A stretch of 64,000 nt of DNA from Pseudobacter ginsenosidimutans (GTDB taxonomy: Bacteria; Bacteroidota; Bacteroidia; Chitinophagales; Chitinophagaceae): positions 6,138,001 through 6,202,000 of the forward strand of contig NZ_CP042431.1 in the NCBI RefSeq assembly GCF_007970185.1, in the 5' to 3' direction. The translations under genes and the position numbers were made by a program. Each line of letters opens with the position of its first letter. Within the stretch, counting starts at the first letter, position 1. Below the pieces are notes generated by a model. It searched no databases. It worked only from the letters and a program-made list of their open reading frames with translations, and was not told the DNA's origin. This document shows, piece after piece, positions 1 to 9,131 of this stretch.

Positions 1-257
1 TATACAACAGGGCTCACCAGATCCACGGAAGCTCCGTCACTTGCCATCGATCCTTTCTTAGCTACTGTTTGAAATGGCCTTCCCAACCCGTCAAAGTACT
101 GAGTGACCTGATTCACGTCCTGCAGATTCTTTGTGATCAATACAGCAGGATCAGTCACGGGCGCGGCGGAAGTCCAGGTTCGAATGGAATTTATTTTGAT
201 ACTGCTATTGTATGGAGCGGGCGTACGCTGCTGTGCCGGAAGCACCAGCACTTTCAA
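1..257 (-). CDS. RHS-repeat/DUF6443-type protein, 5' end only (cut by window edge)
   Basis: The minus strand reads openly from about 257 to the left edge. It gives a hydrophobic leader ending in LVLPAQQ, then a stretch with QVTQYFDGLGRPFQTV and, near the edge, VDLVSPVVY. The YFDGLGRP...VDLVSPVVY pattern is typical of the DUF6443 N-terminal domain of Bacteroidota RHS-repeat proteins, large secreted polymorphic-toxin or wall-associated proteins. Only about 85 codons are visible. The start is uncertain: a TAA lies in frame just upstream of the leader, so the first usable codon is a TTG at 257, unless an upstream frameshift hides an ATG. Plus-strand reading frames here are shadows of this gene. 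Confidence 0.6.
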   Translation of the reverse strand, partial: MKVLVLPAQQRTPAPYNSSIKINSIRTWTSAAPVTDPAVLITKNLQDVNQVTQYFDGLGRPFQTVAKKGSMASDGASVDLVSPVV

Positions 258-768
258 TAACAGAAAACCAATGGTTTAGCTGTTAGAAGCTGCTGCTTCA
301 GCAAAAGCGTTTCAAACTGAAATCAATTTCAGAAAACAGAGACTGTGCCGCTCAGGATCTCTTGAACGAAATCCGGCTATGCGGCTCAAGCCTTAATCAT
401 TTAAGATGCAGGGTAACGTAATAAACCGATGGAAATAAATTCCAACCTTACACATCTTTCCAAACAGAACGAAATAGCAAGACCGATAATCAGAACAAAA
501 ACCAGATGGGCTGAGTAGAATGAAAGGATGATAAACTGTCAACTGACTGGGCCGGAACTGAAAGTTGACAACTAAGACCGGAAAAAGGAAAATTGGTGAC
601 CGGCGTTACTCCATCCGGAATAAAAATAGGGAGGAATGATAAACTGGCAAAAAAATATTACTCCTCTTTTCTAATATTTCAAATGTTCGCAGAGCTATAT
701 AAATTGTTCAACATCTCCCTCAATAAGTTCAATTTTGTTAAGCCGCTCCCGCAGCTTAACTTGTACGG
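258..768. other. Intergenic region, no gene seen
   Basis: This roughly 510-base gap separates the divergent RHS-type gene and the M20 amidohydrolase. No convincing coding region is seen; a 60-codon plus-strand frame at 593-775 has unremarkable composition and no recognisable features. It contains an 8-bp inverted repeat, TGTCAACT at 537-544 and AGTTGACA at 563-570, which could be an operator. The motif gatgataaactg recurs in similar form near 527 and 634. No clear TAnnTTTG promoter was found for either neighbour. Confidence 0.6.
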
Positions 769-1977
769 ATGTTAGCGAAAAAAGTAAGAGAACTGGCGGC
801 AGCCATCAAACCCGACCTGGTTGCCATAAGAAGGCATTTGCATGCTCATCCGGAATTGTCCTACCATGAGTACAATACTGCAGATTATGTAAGCAGTCAG
901 CTCACTGCAATGGACATCGATCATATACGTATGTCCGTAACCGGTATCACAGGGATATTGAAAGGTAAGAAGACGGGAGACGGACCTGTGCTGGCGCTCC
1001 GGGCCGATATGGATGCCCTTCCAATTCATGAGCTGCATGAATCAGATTACAAATCCACCAACCAGGGCGTGATGCACGCCTGTGGCCACGATTTCCATAT
1101 GACTTCCCTGCTGGGGACACTCCGCATCCTGAAAGCCCTGGAAGCGGAATTCTCCGGAGAAGTGAAATTCATATTCCAGCCGGCTGAAGAACTGGCGCCT
1201 GGCGGCGCTTTGATGATGATCAACGATGGCGTGCTGGAGAACCCACGGCCTTTGAATATCATCGGGCAGCACGTAATGCCTGAGCTTCCTGCAGGGAAGA
1301 TCGGATTTCATGCCGGCATGTATATGGCCAGCGTGGATGAGCTCTATCTCACCATCACCGGCAAAGGCGGTCATGCTGCTGCGCCACACCAGGTGATCGA
1401 TCCCGTGATCATTTCCTGTGAGCTGCTTGTACTGTTGCAACAAATCGTGAGCCGCCGCACCAATCCGTTACTACCGGCAGTGTTATCGTTTGGGAGGTTT
1501 ATTGCCGATGGCGTTCACAATGTGATTCCCGACAAAGTAACCATCGATGGTACACTTCGCACTATGGATGAAAAATGGAGACGCGAAGCGCATGAGCTTC
1601 TAAAGAAAACAGTAACAGCATATGCAACCAGTAAAGGTGCAACTGCTGATCTTTATATCAAGGAAGGCTATCCCGTATTATTTAATGAACCAGCATTGAC
1701 CGCCGATACAAGAAAATGGACAGAAGAATATCTCGGCAAAGAGCAGGTGGTGGATATCCCGAAATGGATGGCAGGAGAAGACTTTGCACGTTACTCACAT
1801 CTGCTGGACTCCTGCTTCTACCGGCTCGGCGTGCAATATCCCGATTCCGAAAAAGTGACGCCACTGCATACCGCCACTTTCAATCCCGATGAAGAAGCGC
1901 TTTCCACAGGCGCCGGCCTGATGGCCTGGATCACATTATGCAATCTGGAGAAAAATGCAAAAACAGATAAGCAGTAG
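769..1977 (+). CDS. M20 family metallopeptidase / amidohydrolase
   Basis: 402 residues, the usual size for M20D amidohydrolases (hippurate hydrolase/IAA-amino-acid hydrolase group), which remove N-acyl groups from amino acids or peptides in the cytoplasm with a di-metal centre. Metal-ligand motifs are in order: RADMDALPI (about 79-86), HACGHDFHM (103-111, supplying Cys105 and His107), QPAEE (137-141), the dimerisation-domain GKGGHAA and the C-terminal AGEDFA. There is no signal peptide. The start at 769 gives the expected N-terminal helix before the RRHLHAHPEL motif. The gene is alone in its direction up to the secreted protein 77 bases downstream. The exact substrate cannot be read from sequence. 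Confidence 0.92.
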   Translation: MLAKKVRELAAAIKPDLVAIRRHLHAHPELSYHEYNTADYVSSQLTAMDIDHIRMSVTGITGILKGKKTGDGPVLALRADMDALPIHELHESDYKSTNQGVMHACGHDFHMTSLLGTLRILKALEAEFSGEVKFIFQPAEELAPGGALMMINDGVLENPRPLNIIGQHVMPELPAGKIGFHAGMYMASVDELYLTITGKGGHAAAPHQVIDPVIISCELLVLLQQIVSRRTNPLLPAVLSFGRFIADGVHNVIPDKVTIDGTLRTMDEKWRREAHELLKKTVTAYATSKGATADLYIKEGYPVLFNEPALTADTRKWTEEYLGKEQVVDIPKWMAGEDFARYSHLLDSCFYRLGVQYPDSEKVTPLHTATFNPDEEALSTGAGLMAWITLCNLEKNAKTDKQ

Positions 1978-2054
1978 AATCCCCTTTTCAGGTGATTGAT
2001 CCGCTTCAGGGATTATATCAATTTTGAGCAAAGGATTGTAAGATCACAAACCGG

Positions 2055-3401
2055 ATGCTCATGAAAAAGATAATACTGTTTTACACTTTTCTACTTATTG
2101 CTTTTTTTGCGGTTGCTCAGAAAGAAAGCTATGATATGCTCTCCTATCTCCCTCCTCAGGGGAAAGGATGGAAAAAAGAAAACGGGAATAATTTCATGAG
2201 CTATAGCTGCATCAACAAAAAGGACTGGTGCCAGATCTCCGTGTTCAAGGCAACCGTCAGCAAAGGATCGCTGGATGCAGACTTCAACAGCGAATGGGAA
2301 AGTCTCACTGCTCAAAAACATCTCATCACCGCCGGTCCGCAACTATCGGAAACAAAAGCAGCAGGCGAATGGCAGGTGATCACAGGTGGCGCCAAAGCCA
2401 GTTTCAACGGAGCAGATATGATGGTGCTGCACACTGTAATGAGAAACCAGAATAATTGCATCAGCATTGTTGCCAAAACCAATAGCGCCAGTTTTTTACA
2501 GGCAATAGAGCACTTCACCAGCTCCATCGATCTGATCCAATCCGGATCAACACACGAAAACAATTCTCCCGCGTCTCATAACAACACTAATGCTATCACC
2601 ACCACTTGGGACGATGGCTGGATCAGCATCATGCAGGAAAACTGGGCAGAAGTGAAAAAAGGGAATATCCGCGTACTGGTACATTACCCAAATAAAAACG
2701 CCGATTCTTATAATTCTGTACTGAAAGATGGTTTACAGAACGCCTGGAATATACTGGTAGCGCCGCGTTATTCAGGCATCTGCAATTTTGCACTGAAACC
2801 CATTCAGAGTTTCGAATCAATCGCATTTGCCGAGGCAGACGGTATTGAAAATTCAACGGGCAAACCGGTACATATTGTTCTCTTCAAAAAATATTATTCC
2901 AACGGCAATGGACGCTACCTGGAATTCATCACTCCCGATCAAAACAGCTTTGAGCAGGAATTTGGTGCTTACCACAATGATGAGTTCGGGTGGGATAAAC
3001 TTTCAGGAATGCAGTTCCGGAACAAATTTGCAGTGAATCCATCCAGCCTTACCGGAAAATGGCTGGCGAGCGACTATGCTTCGCTCTCCTACTACTATGT
3101 AAGCAGTGGCGGATTTGCAGGCGCTACAGCAACATCCATTGCACATGAGTTTACATTTTTCAATAATGGAAAATACCAGAGCGATCATGCAGGTGCATCC
3201 GGCGTGGTAGGCAATCAGAAATTCTCCCGCCAGGTTTACAAAGGGAATTATTCCACCAACAACTGGGAATTGAAATTGACCAACCGTTTCCAGGGAGGCG
3301 CCGAAACCTATCAATGTTATTTTGAAGCAGTAAAAAATGGACAGATCCTGATCATGACCGATAAACACAATACAGTGTATTCACTGGTAAAAGCACATTG
3401 A
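2055..3401 (+). CDS. Secreted protein of unknown function
   Basis: 448 residues. An N-terminal signal peptide (MKK, then a hydrophobic FYTFLLIAFFAVAQ core) points to export. The rest is soluble, and I do not recognise a catalytic motif. The last 90 residues, from HEFTFFNNGKYQ through an aromatic, regularly alternating stretch to MTDKHNTVYSLVK, resemble the lipocalin-like barrels seen at the C-terminus of many Bacteroidota secreted proteins; this is a fold impression only. The second codon Met (MKK, two codons in) may be the true start. A hairpin at 3409-3431 follows the stop, so it is probably a single-gene transcript. Confidence 0.8.
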   Translation: MLMKKIILFYTFLLIAFFAVAQKESYDMLSYLPPQGKGWKKENGNNFMSYSCINKKDWCQISVFKATVSKGSLDADFNSEWESLTAQKHLITAGPQLSETKAAGEWQVITGGAKASFNGADMMVLHTVMRNQNNCISIVAKTNSASFLQAIEHFTSSIDLIQSGSTHENNSPASHNNTNAITTTWDDGWISIMQENWAEVKKGNIRVLVHYPNKNADSYNSVLKDGLQNAWNILVAPRYSGICNFALKPIQSFESIAFAEADGIENSTGKPVHIVLFKKYYSNGNGRYLEFITPDQNSFEQEFGAYHNDEFGWDKLSGMQFRNKFAVNPSSLTGKWLASDYASLSYYYVSSGGFAGATATSIAHEFTFFNNGKYQSDHAGASGVVGNQKFSRQVYKGNYSTNNWELKLTNRFQGGAETYQCYFEAVKNGQILIMTDKHNTVYSLVKAH

Positions 3402-3408
3402 TCCAATT

Positions 3409-3431
3409 CTTCCCATCAAAACGATGGGAAG
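3409..3431 (+). terminator. Hairpin after the 2055-3401 gene
   Basis: A 9-bp perfect stem, CTTCCCATC / GATGGGAAG, with loop AAAAC starts 8 bases after the stop codon. A second smaller stem (TTCCCG/CGGGAA, 3433-3449) follows at once. There is no good T-run, so it may act as an mRNA end or processing structure rather than a classic intrinsic terminator. Confidence 0.4.
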
Positions 3432-3547
3432 GTTCCCGCCTTACGGGAATGTTCCCACGCAAATATTCTTCCTGTTTTCCTTTGGCAAGTGATTGGTAAA
3501 TCAAAGATTGCATCAACAACGATTTACGCAAACCAAACACTTGCCAT

Positions 3548-4879
3548 ATGAGAACAATTCTATGCTCTCTCCTTTTCTTTTGTGCTATCAGTTCCGATGC
3601 ACAAACTTTCGGCAACGGAAATATCGTAGTGGTCAGGATTGGCTCAGGAACCACAAGCATGGCGGCTGGCACAGCACAGCCTGTATTCCTGGATGAATAC
3701 AATCCCTGCGGTGAATTCATCAGAAGCATCGCACTACCGGTAACGGCCAGTGGCAGTAACCGGCGTCTCACTCTTCCGCCGGCCTCGCCAGATTATTCAG
3801 AAGGATTCATCAGCTTATCGGAAGATGGTCAATACCTCGCACTCGGCGGATACGATGCCGCTACAGGAACGGCATCTGTTACCAGCAGCGCCAGTACCAC
3901 CGTTAACCGGGTGGTAGGCATTATCGATTTCGCTTCCAATGTAAATACAAGTACTGCCTTCAGCAATCGATTCAGTACTGTATCTATTCGTTCTGCGGTT
4001 GTTGATGGTAGTAATGTATGGGCGGCTGGCGGCAATGGAGGAATTGTTTACGCTACTGCAGGCAGCACAGGAACAAGCAATACGCTGATCAGCAGCACTA
4101 CCGGGCGTTGCCTGAATATCTTTGACGGGCAATTGTATGCCACTTCAACCGCTACCAATCTCCGCATGGCCCGTGTAGGTACCGGGCTACCTAACACTAC
4201 CGGGCAAACGATGAGCAACCTGCCCGGCTATTCCACCACAGGCGGCAACCCGCTCCAGTTCTATATGGCAGCGCTCAATGGAAGCGATACGGTGAATGTG
4301 CTTTATATCGCCGATAATGGTCAGCTTAAGAAGTTCTCCCTGGTTTCGGGCAACTGGACAGCCAATGGAGTGCTCGGTGTAACCAGTGATAAATTCCGCG
4401 GTCTCACCGGCACAGTGATCGACGGCGAAGTGGTCCTCTATGCCCTCCGCAGAAATGATTCAGGCGGCGAGATCATCAAATACACGGACAATACCGGACA
4501 CAACGGCAATTTCGCCAGTCTTAAGCCTGTCATCATTGTACAGGCGGACAGCAACAAAGTATTCCGCGACCTCAGTATGGCGCCACAGGAAACTCCTGCA
4601 CCCGCCATGCAAAAACTGAACAACAGTACAACAGCTTTCCGCGTATTGAGCAAAGAGAAAGACCCGAAAGTGCTGGCCGAGATCACAGTTGGCAAACCTG
4701 TACAGGGCATGGTGAACATCTACGACATGAATGGCCGCCTCGTCCGCACCAGGAAAGTGGAACTGGACAAAGGCATTTACCGCTACCAGCTGCAGTTGCC
4801 GGCGCATGCCCGCGGCCTTTACTTCGCCACTTTCATTTCCAACAATGGCGATCTCATCACCCGTAAGTTCATCTACTAA
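3548..4879 (+). CDS. T9SS cargo protein with type A C-terminal sorting domain
   Basis: 443 residues with an N-terminal signal peptide (MRTILCSLLFFCAISSDAQ). The body is rich in Ser, Thr, Gly and Asn and reads like repeated beta-strands (LSEDGQYLALGGYD, DGSNVWAAGGNGGI), probably a beta-propeller-like secreted domain. The last 75 residues form a type A sorting domain: VNIYDMNGRLVRTRKV, then KGIYRYQL, GLYFATFISNNG and the terminal TRKFIY. Such domains direct proteins through the type IX secretion system to the cell surface. The stop lies 6 bases before the next start, so it is almost certainly co-transcribed with the beta-helix protein. Ligand or substrate is unknown. Confidence 0.88.
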   Translation: MRTILCSLLFFCAISSDAQTFGNGNIVVVRIGSGTTSMAAGTAQPVFLDEYNPCGEFIRSIALPVTASGSNRRLTLPPASPDYSEGFISLSEDGQYLALGGYDAATGTASVTSSASTTVNRVVGIIDFASNVNTSTAFSNRFSTVSIRSAVVDGSNVWAAGGNGGIVYATAGSTGTSNTLISSTTGRCLNIFDGQLYATSTATNLRMARVGTGLPNTTGQTMSNLPGYSTTGGNPLQFYMAALNGSDTVNVLYIADNGQLKKFSLVSGNWTANGVLGVTSDKFRGLTGTVIDGEVVLYALRRNDSGGEIIKYTDNTGHNGNFASLKPVIIVQADSNKVFRDLSMAPQETPAPAMQKLNNSTTAFRVLSKEKDPKVLAEITVGKPVQGMVNIYDMNGRLVRTRKVELDKGIYRYQLQLPAHARGLYFATFISNNGDLITRKFIY

Positions 4880-4885
4880 TCTTCA

Positions 4886-7006
4886 ATGCTCCTTCTCATG
4901 AAAAATACTACACTGATCATCATATGGATCACATGCCTTTGTGCCGGTAAAAGTTTTGCGCAGGGAAAACCTGCTTTGTCAGCCCCTTCCAACAACAGCA
5001 CAGGCTATGTACGCAATCCTTCCTTCACCTGGCAGGCTTTTGCAGGTGGTTATAGCTACGACATAGAACTGGCCACAGACGCTGGTTTCAGCAATATCAT
5101 CACGAGCCGCAGTAATCTGAACATCACCCGTTTTGTGCCCGTTGCACAGTTGCCAGCCGGTAATGTATACTGGAGGGTAAAAGCGAAAAATGAAGCAGGA
5201 GCAGATGTCAGCCTCTGGTCCGATGCTTTCAGGTATGTAGTTTCGATCCCCACCAGGACTTACACTATTCCTCCGCACGCATCACTGCAGGCCCTCAAAG
5301 ACACGATGCGCAAAGCGATCATGAACACGCCGGCCATCCTCGCTTTCACTGCCGATTCCACTTATGAGCTGGATGGCAATATTACAGGCTTGTTTGCCAT
5401 CGATACTGCCAATATCAATGATCTTATTATCGAAGGCAACAATGCGAAAATTGTAATAAAGAACAATGCACATGTTGGCTTCATGCGCATACAGAACTCC
5501 AACAGAGTAACGGTAAGAAGATTGTCGATCGACTGGGATCCACTCCCCCATTCACTGCTGGACGTGATCAGCGTGAACAATTCCGACAGCACCGTACTGA
5601 ACGTGAATGTGCGCCTGAGAAAAGTGAAAGGCATGTCGTCTCCTTATTACCCGGCCATCTACGGCAATCCATCTTTCACGAACCATTGGTCATGGTCTTA
5701 CCTTGTAGACACAGCCGATCCCGGCAGTCTGAAAAAAATAGACAATAACACTTATGGAATTGCACCGGCAGATATTACACCAATTGCCTGCCGCGATCAA
5801 CCCGAGTACAATATCTACCGTGCCGGTTCCAAATCAGGCAAATACTTTGCCGTTGGTGATGTACTTGCCATAGTGGCCCGCGACAATGTAGGATCACTCA
5901 TGAGCACACGCAACTGTATCGATTTCGTGTGCGACAGCATCATCAACTATACCAGTCCGATCGGCTGCTATTATTCTTTCGATGGAAGCGATATGAAAGT
6001 GCTCAACTGCCATTCCGCGCTCAAGGATGAAAGCCGCTTCGTTTCAGCCAATGCAGACGGCGTGCATTGCCGCGCCAATAATATCGGCCCCTGGGTGGAG
6101 AGCAGCTCCTTTGTTGGCAATGCAGATGATGGTGTGGCGCTATACAATAAAGGCATCGCAGTAAGATCGAAGATCAGCAGTACTGCACTCACGGTGACCA
6201 ACAACGAATTCATGAACCTGAAGAAGGGACATATCTTCCGCATCTTCATCCCAAAAACCGGCAAGGTGCTGGGCACTAATTTCACCGTGGATACAGTGTA
6301 CCTCCAAAGCGGCGCCTACCGCGTTCAATTCACCCCTGCCATCCCTGCCACGGATTACGACAGCCTGGTGGATATCGGCCTCTCTGATGTTCAACAAAAT
6401 GTACAACTGTACAACACAACGCTGCGCAACGACCGGTTCATGATCACCAATAACCGGTTCACTGTACGCGCCCGCGGGGCCATTATCCGGTCTTCCAGGG
6501 GCGTGGTATCGAACAATCAGTTCTTCAGCTGCTCATCGGCAGGCGTTGCCCTCTACAACGAAGCAGCGCTCTGGTACAATGGCCTCTATAGTCGAGATAT
6601 GTGGATCATGAACAACGATATCAGGGATTGCGCATTCGATAATCTCGGAGCTGATGCCGGCGCTATCAATGTGCGCATCAACAAGATCGATTCAGCAGCG
6701 GGCAATGTGTTTGAAGACAGGATGTCGCCGGTTTCACTGGACCATGCGAATATCCGTATCACGAATAATACCATTAAGAATTTTGCACAGCATGGTATCT
6801 CCCTTTTCAATGCAGCCAATTGCAGTATCCGGAACAATGTGTTCATCAGCGATATGCCGGCGTATTACAGGAATGGAACACATTACGGCATCTATATCAA
6901 CACAGTTTTCGGAACCGCGATCACCGGTAATAATTTCTCCGGAGATCTGCGTCCGATGACGCAGATACAGCGAGTGAATGATTCGGGAACAACGGTGACG
7001 CCGTGA
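4886..7006 (+). CDS. Secreted right-handed beta-helix protein, GH110-like
   Basis: 706 residues: signal peptide (about 1-26), a fibronectin type III-like domain (28-120; FTWQAF...YDIELATDAGF...VYWRVKA), then a right-handed parallel beta-helix to the end. VTVRRLSIDWDPLPHS (208-223) and NADGVHC...IGPWVESSSFVGNADDGVALYN (389-421, with Asp414-Asp415) resemble the IDYDPLP and ADGxHC/DDGxN segments I associate with GH110 alpha-1,3-galactosidases, so a glycosidase role is plausible. It could also be a lyase or a non-catalytic binder. Unlike the upstream gene it has no T9SS tail. The internal MKN at codon 6 is an alternative start. The operon ends at a strong hairpin (7039-7065). Confidence 0.82.
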   Translation: MLLLMKNTTLIIIWITCLCAGKSFAQGKPALSAPSNNSTGYVRNPSFTWQAFAGGYSYDIELATDAGFSNIITSRSNLNITRFVPVAQLPAGNVYWRVKAKNEAGADVSLWSDAFRYVVSIPTRTYTIPPHASLQALKDTMRKAIMNTPAILAFTADSTYELDGNITGLFAIDTANINDLIIEGNNAKIVIKNNAHVGFMRIQNSNRVTVRRLSIDWDPLPHSLLDVISVNNSDSTVLNVNVRLRKVKGMSSPYYPAIYGNPSFTNHWSWSYLVDTADPGSLKKIDNNTYGIAPADITPIACRDQPEYNIYRAGSKSGKYFAVGDVLAIVARDNVGSLMSTRNCIDFVCDSIINYTSPIGCYYSFDGSDMKVLNCHSALKDESRFVSANADGVHCRANNIGPWVESSSFVGNADDGVALYNKGIAVRSKISSTALTVTNNEFMNLKKGHIFRIFIPKTGKVLGTNFTVDTVYLQSGAYRVQFTPAIPATDYDSLVDIGLSDVQQNVQLYNTTLRNDRFMITNNRFTVRARGAIIRSSRGVVSNNQFFSCSSAGVALYNEAALWYNGLYSRDMWIMNNDIRDCAFDNLGADAGAINVRINKIDSAAGNVFEDRMSPVSLDHANIRITNNTIKNFAQHGISLFNAANCSIRNNVFISDMPAYYRNGTHYGIYINTVFGTAITGNNFSGDLRPMTQIQRVNDSGTTVTP

Positions 7007-7038
7007 TGAATTAGCATGATTATTATTTATATAAACGC

Positions 7039-7068
7039 AAAAGGTAGTTATCTCAACTACCTTTTCTC
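7039..7068 (+). terminator. Intrinsic terminator, probably bidirectional
   Basis: An 11-bp perfect stem AAAAGGTAGTT / AACTACCTTTT (7039-7049 and 7055-7065) with a 5-base loop, ending in a T-run on the plus strand and an equally T-rich end on the minus strand. It sits between the convergent beta-helix gene (stop 7006) and the minus-strand gene ending at 7094, so it probably serves both. Confidence 0.8.
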
Positions 7069-7093
7069 GTTTCAAAATCATTCGGTATCCGAT

Positions 7094-7513
7094 TTACCAC
7101 CTAACCATTTTGATAAACTGATCGAATTTCATTATCCCGGATTCCGATGGGTATGTGCGCACAAAACCTGGTTCCCTGAAAGGAATCGAATAATATACAA
7201 AATGCCAGTTATCTTTTTCGATATCGTAAGTAACATGTAAAGTCTCCCGGTGCCACTCAATGGGATCATAAATTCCAATAATCAATTTCCACATCGATGT
7301 CAATCCATACAACCTGTTTGAAAGTCCGCTTTGGATAATATGACGAACAAGTTCTCCCATGTTGGATTTATACTGTTCTCCATAAAACCGGTTATAAGAA
7401 TCTTCTATTTCAAGCCAGGGGCGTACTTTGCAATTAAGAGGACGATATGTTGTGATCAGGGTCATCTTCGAATCATACTTTTGGAAAAATATATTTCTAT
7501 CCCAAGTTATCAA
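7094..7513 (-). CDS. Small protein of unknown function
   Basis: 139 residues, no signal peptide or membrane segment, rich in aromatics (Trp, Tyr, Phe) and charge: ...KLIIGIYDPIEWHRETLHVTYD..., ...NWHFVYYSIPFREPGF.... I do not recognise the family; composition and size resemble stand-alone immunity-like or SMI1-type small proteins, but no motif supports that. The gene starts 22 bases after the stop of the amine oxidase in the same direction, so co-transcription is likely, and it ends at the shared terminator. Long uninterrupted frame and natural amino-acid composition support a real gene. Confidence 0.6.
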   Translation of the reverse strand: MITWDRNIFFQKYDSKMTLITTYRPLNCKVRPWLEIEDSYNRFYGEQYKSNMGELVRHIIQSGLSNRLYGLTSMWKLIIGIYDPIEWHRETLHVTYDIEKDNWHFVYYSIPFREPGFVRTYPSESGIMKFDQFIKMVRW

Positions 7514-7535
7514 AAATATTTACATTATTCCTGTT

Positions 7536-9131
7536 TTACACCGCAGCAGTCTCCCTCACAGTTCTTAGCGCCAGCTTTTGCGCAATCGCTTTCTGCATTG
7601 CTTCTGCTGCCAGCTTCCCGGTTCTGGCACCTCCTTCCATAAATCCCTGGAACTTTTCACAACAGTGCTCTCCGGCAAAATAAATATTCTCAACAGGCGC
7701 CATCATCTCTGTTGTATCGATATCATACCACTGCCCTTTTCTGATACAGGCATAACTTCCTTTTGCATATTGGAACCGGGACCAGTTAAAGACGCTTTGC
7801 TTTCCGTTGTATTGTTTCTTTATCCCTTTGTACACTTTTTGAAGATGGCGCAGGAATTTGTTCCGGAGAAGTTCCGTATTTGTCATCTGCTCACCTTCTT
7901 TGCCTCCCAGGAACACAGTATAACCACCATCTCCAGTATTGTTATTTTGAAGTTGGCTGTTATCCCAGCCATTTTGAATGGTTTCATTGATAACGTAGCC
8001 TGATCTACCCTGACGCCGCCAGATCCGGTCTTTGAATCCCATGAGGAACTTGCTGTTTGTACCATATCCATACTCCTCGATCATTTTCTTTTTCGCCGGT
8101 GGTATTTCATTTTTCAATTCAAAAGTTACGTTCCGCAACAAGGTGAACGGAATAGCGATCAATACATATGAAGCCTGAGCGGTTGACCCATCCTCGAAAT
8201 GCAGGATGGTATCTTCACCTGCTTTGGTCAATCTGGTGAGCCTGTGCGAATATTTTATCTGTGCTGCAAAATCATTGGCCATCGCATCCATCAGTGTTTG
8301 GTTTCCTCCCTTGATCTTGAAACGCTCATCACTGTCGCCGAATATGTCGAATTTATTCTCATCATCGATACCAATCAGGTCGATAAAATTGAGGCAATTC
8401 AATTCATCAGCTTCCATTCCGAACTCGGCAGTGAAAGCCCAGTAGAGCAGATCGGAAAACCAGGGCTTCAGGTCAAATTTTTCCAGGTATGCTTTCAGGG
8501 ATAATTTATCCAGCTCCCTTCCCAGTTCTTCGTTTTCCATATCCGTTTTATCTTTTTGCAATTGCGGGATCATCTTTTTGAATTCTGCAATGATCTCCTG
8601 TTCGTTGCGTTTCCTGCCTCCGAAATAATATGTATGCTCCACCAGTTTATTATCCCGGATATCTTTTACGCAGTCCATTGTTTCCAGCTGGTATTGCTGA
8701 ACAAGACCAAACATCGTTTCATGACTGGTATCTATAAATTCGGCTCCCAGTTCAGTGGTAATACCATCTCCCAATAAATTCTTTGCTGTGAAAATCCGGC
8801 CTCCTGCGCGTTTGCTTGCTTCATACACAGTTACTTCAACACCGGGTATCTTTGATAAGATATTGCAGGCATTCAATCCTGCTATGCCTGCACCAACTAT
8901 GGCTACTTTTGCGGGGGCACCGGATGGATCAAAGTAGCCGGTTCCTGCTTCCAGGAGATCCGGAATGAATAAGGCCGGTGCGCTCAATGCAATATTCCTG
9001 ATGAATTTCTTTCTGGACATCCCGCCTTCTACCGGCCCATTGGAAGGTGGTTGTAATTTGTTCTTTTCCCGGAATGCCTTTTTATAGGCCTGTTGAAGCA
9101 GATATACAAGGTTAGTTTTGGCAGATTTCAT
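7536..9131 (-). CDS. Flavin monoamine oxidase family protein
   Basis: 531 residues. The FAD-binding dinucleotide fold is clear: VAIVGAGIAGLNA (77-89) and the acidic end of strand 2 (VTVYEASKRAGGRIF, Glu104), then the family C-terminal FAD motif NIYFAGEHCCEKFQGFMEGGARTG. These enzymes oxidise amines (polyamines, tryptamine-like compounds or L-amino acids) to imines with release of hydrogen peroxide. Before the FAD domain there is a positively charged segment SRKKFIRN followed by a hydrophobic stretch (residues 39-60), a possible Tat-like signal that lacks the canonical twin arginine, so localisation is uncertain. Substrate cannot be told from sequence. Confidence 0.88.
   Translation of the reverse strand: MKSAKTNLVYLLQQAYKKAFREKNKLQPPSNGPVEGGMSRKKFIRNIALSAPALFIPDLLEAGTGYFDPSGAPAKVAIVGAGIAGLNACNILSKIPGVEVTVYEASKRAGGRIFTAKNLLGDGITTELGAEFIDTSHETMFGLVQQYQLETMDCVKDIRDNKLVEHTYYFGGRKRNEQEIIAEFKKMIPQLQKDKTDMENEELGRELDKLSLKAYLEKFDLKPWFSDLLYWAFTAEFGMEADELNCLNFIDLIGIDDENKFDIFGDSDERFKIKGGNQTLMDAMANDFAAQIKYSHRLTRLTKAGEDTILHFEDGSTAQASYVLIAIPFTLLRNVTFELKNEIPPAKKKMIEEYGYGTNSKFLMGFKDRIWRRQGRSGYVINETIQNGWDNSQLQNNNTGDGGYTVFLGGKEGEQMTNTELLRNKFLRHLQKVYKGIKKQYNGKQSVFNWSRFQYAKGSYACIRKGQWYDIDTTEMMAPVENIYFAGEHCCEKFQGFMEGGARTGKLAAEAMQKAIAQKLALRTVRETAAV

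Noticed and set aside
69-260. 63-codon plus-strand reading frame
   Set aside because: It is the antisense of the RHS/DUF6443 N-terminal coding frame, which has recognisable motifs.
537-570. Inverted repeat TGTCAACT...AGTTGACA as a terminator
   Set aside because: Loop of 18 bases and no T-run; at most a protein-binding site, so only mentioned within the intergenic entry.
593-775. 60-codon plus-strand frame just before the M20 gene
   Set aside because: No recognisable motif, overlaps the M20 start, begins with GTG or similar without any supporting signal.
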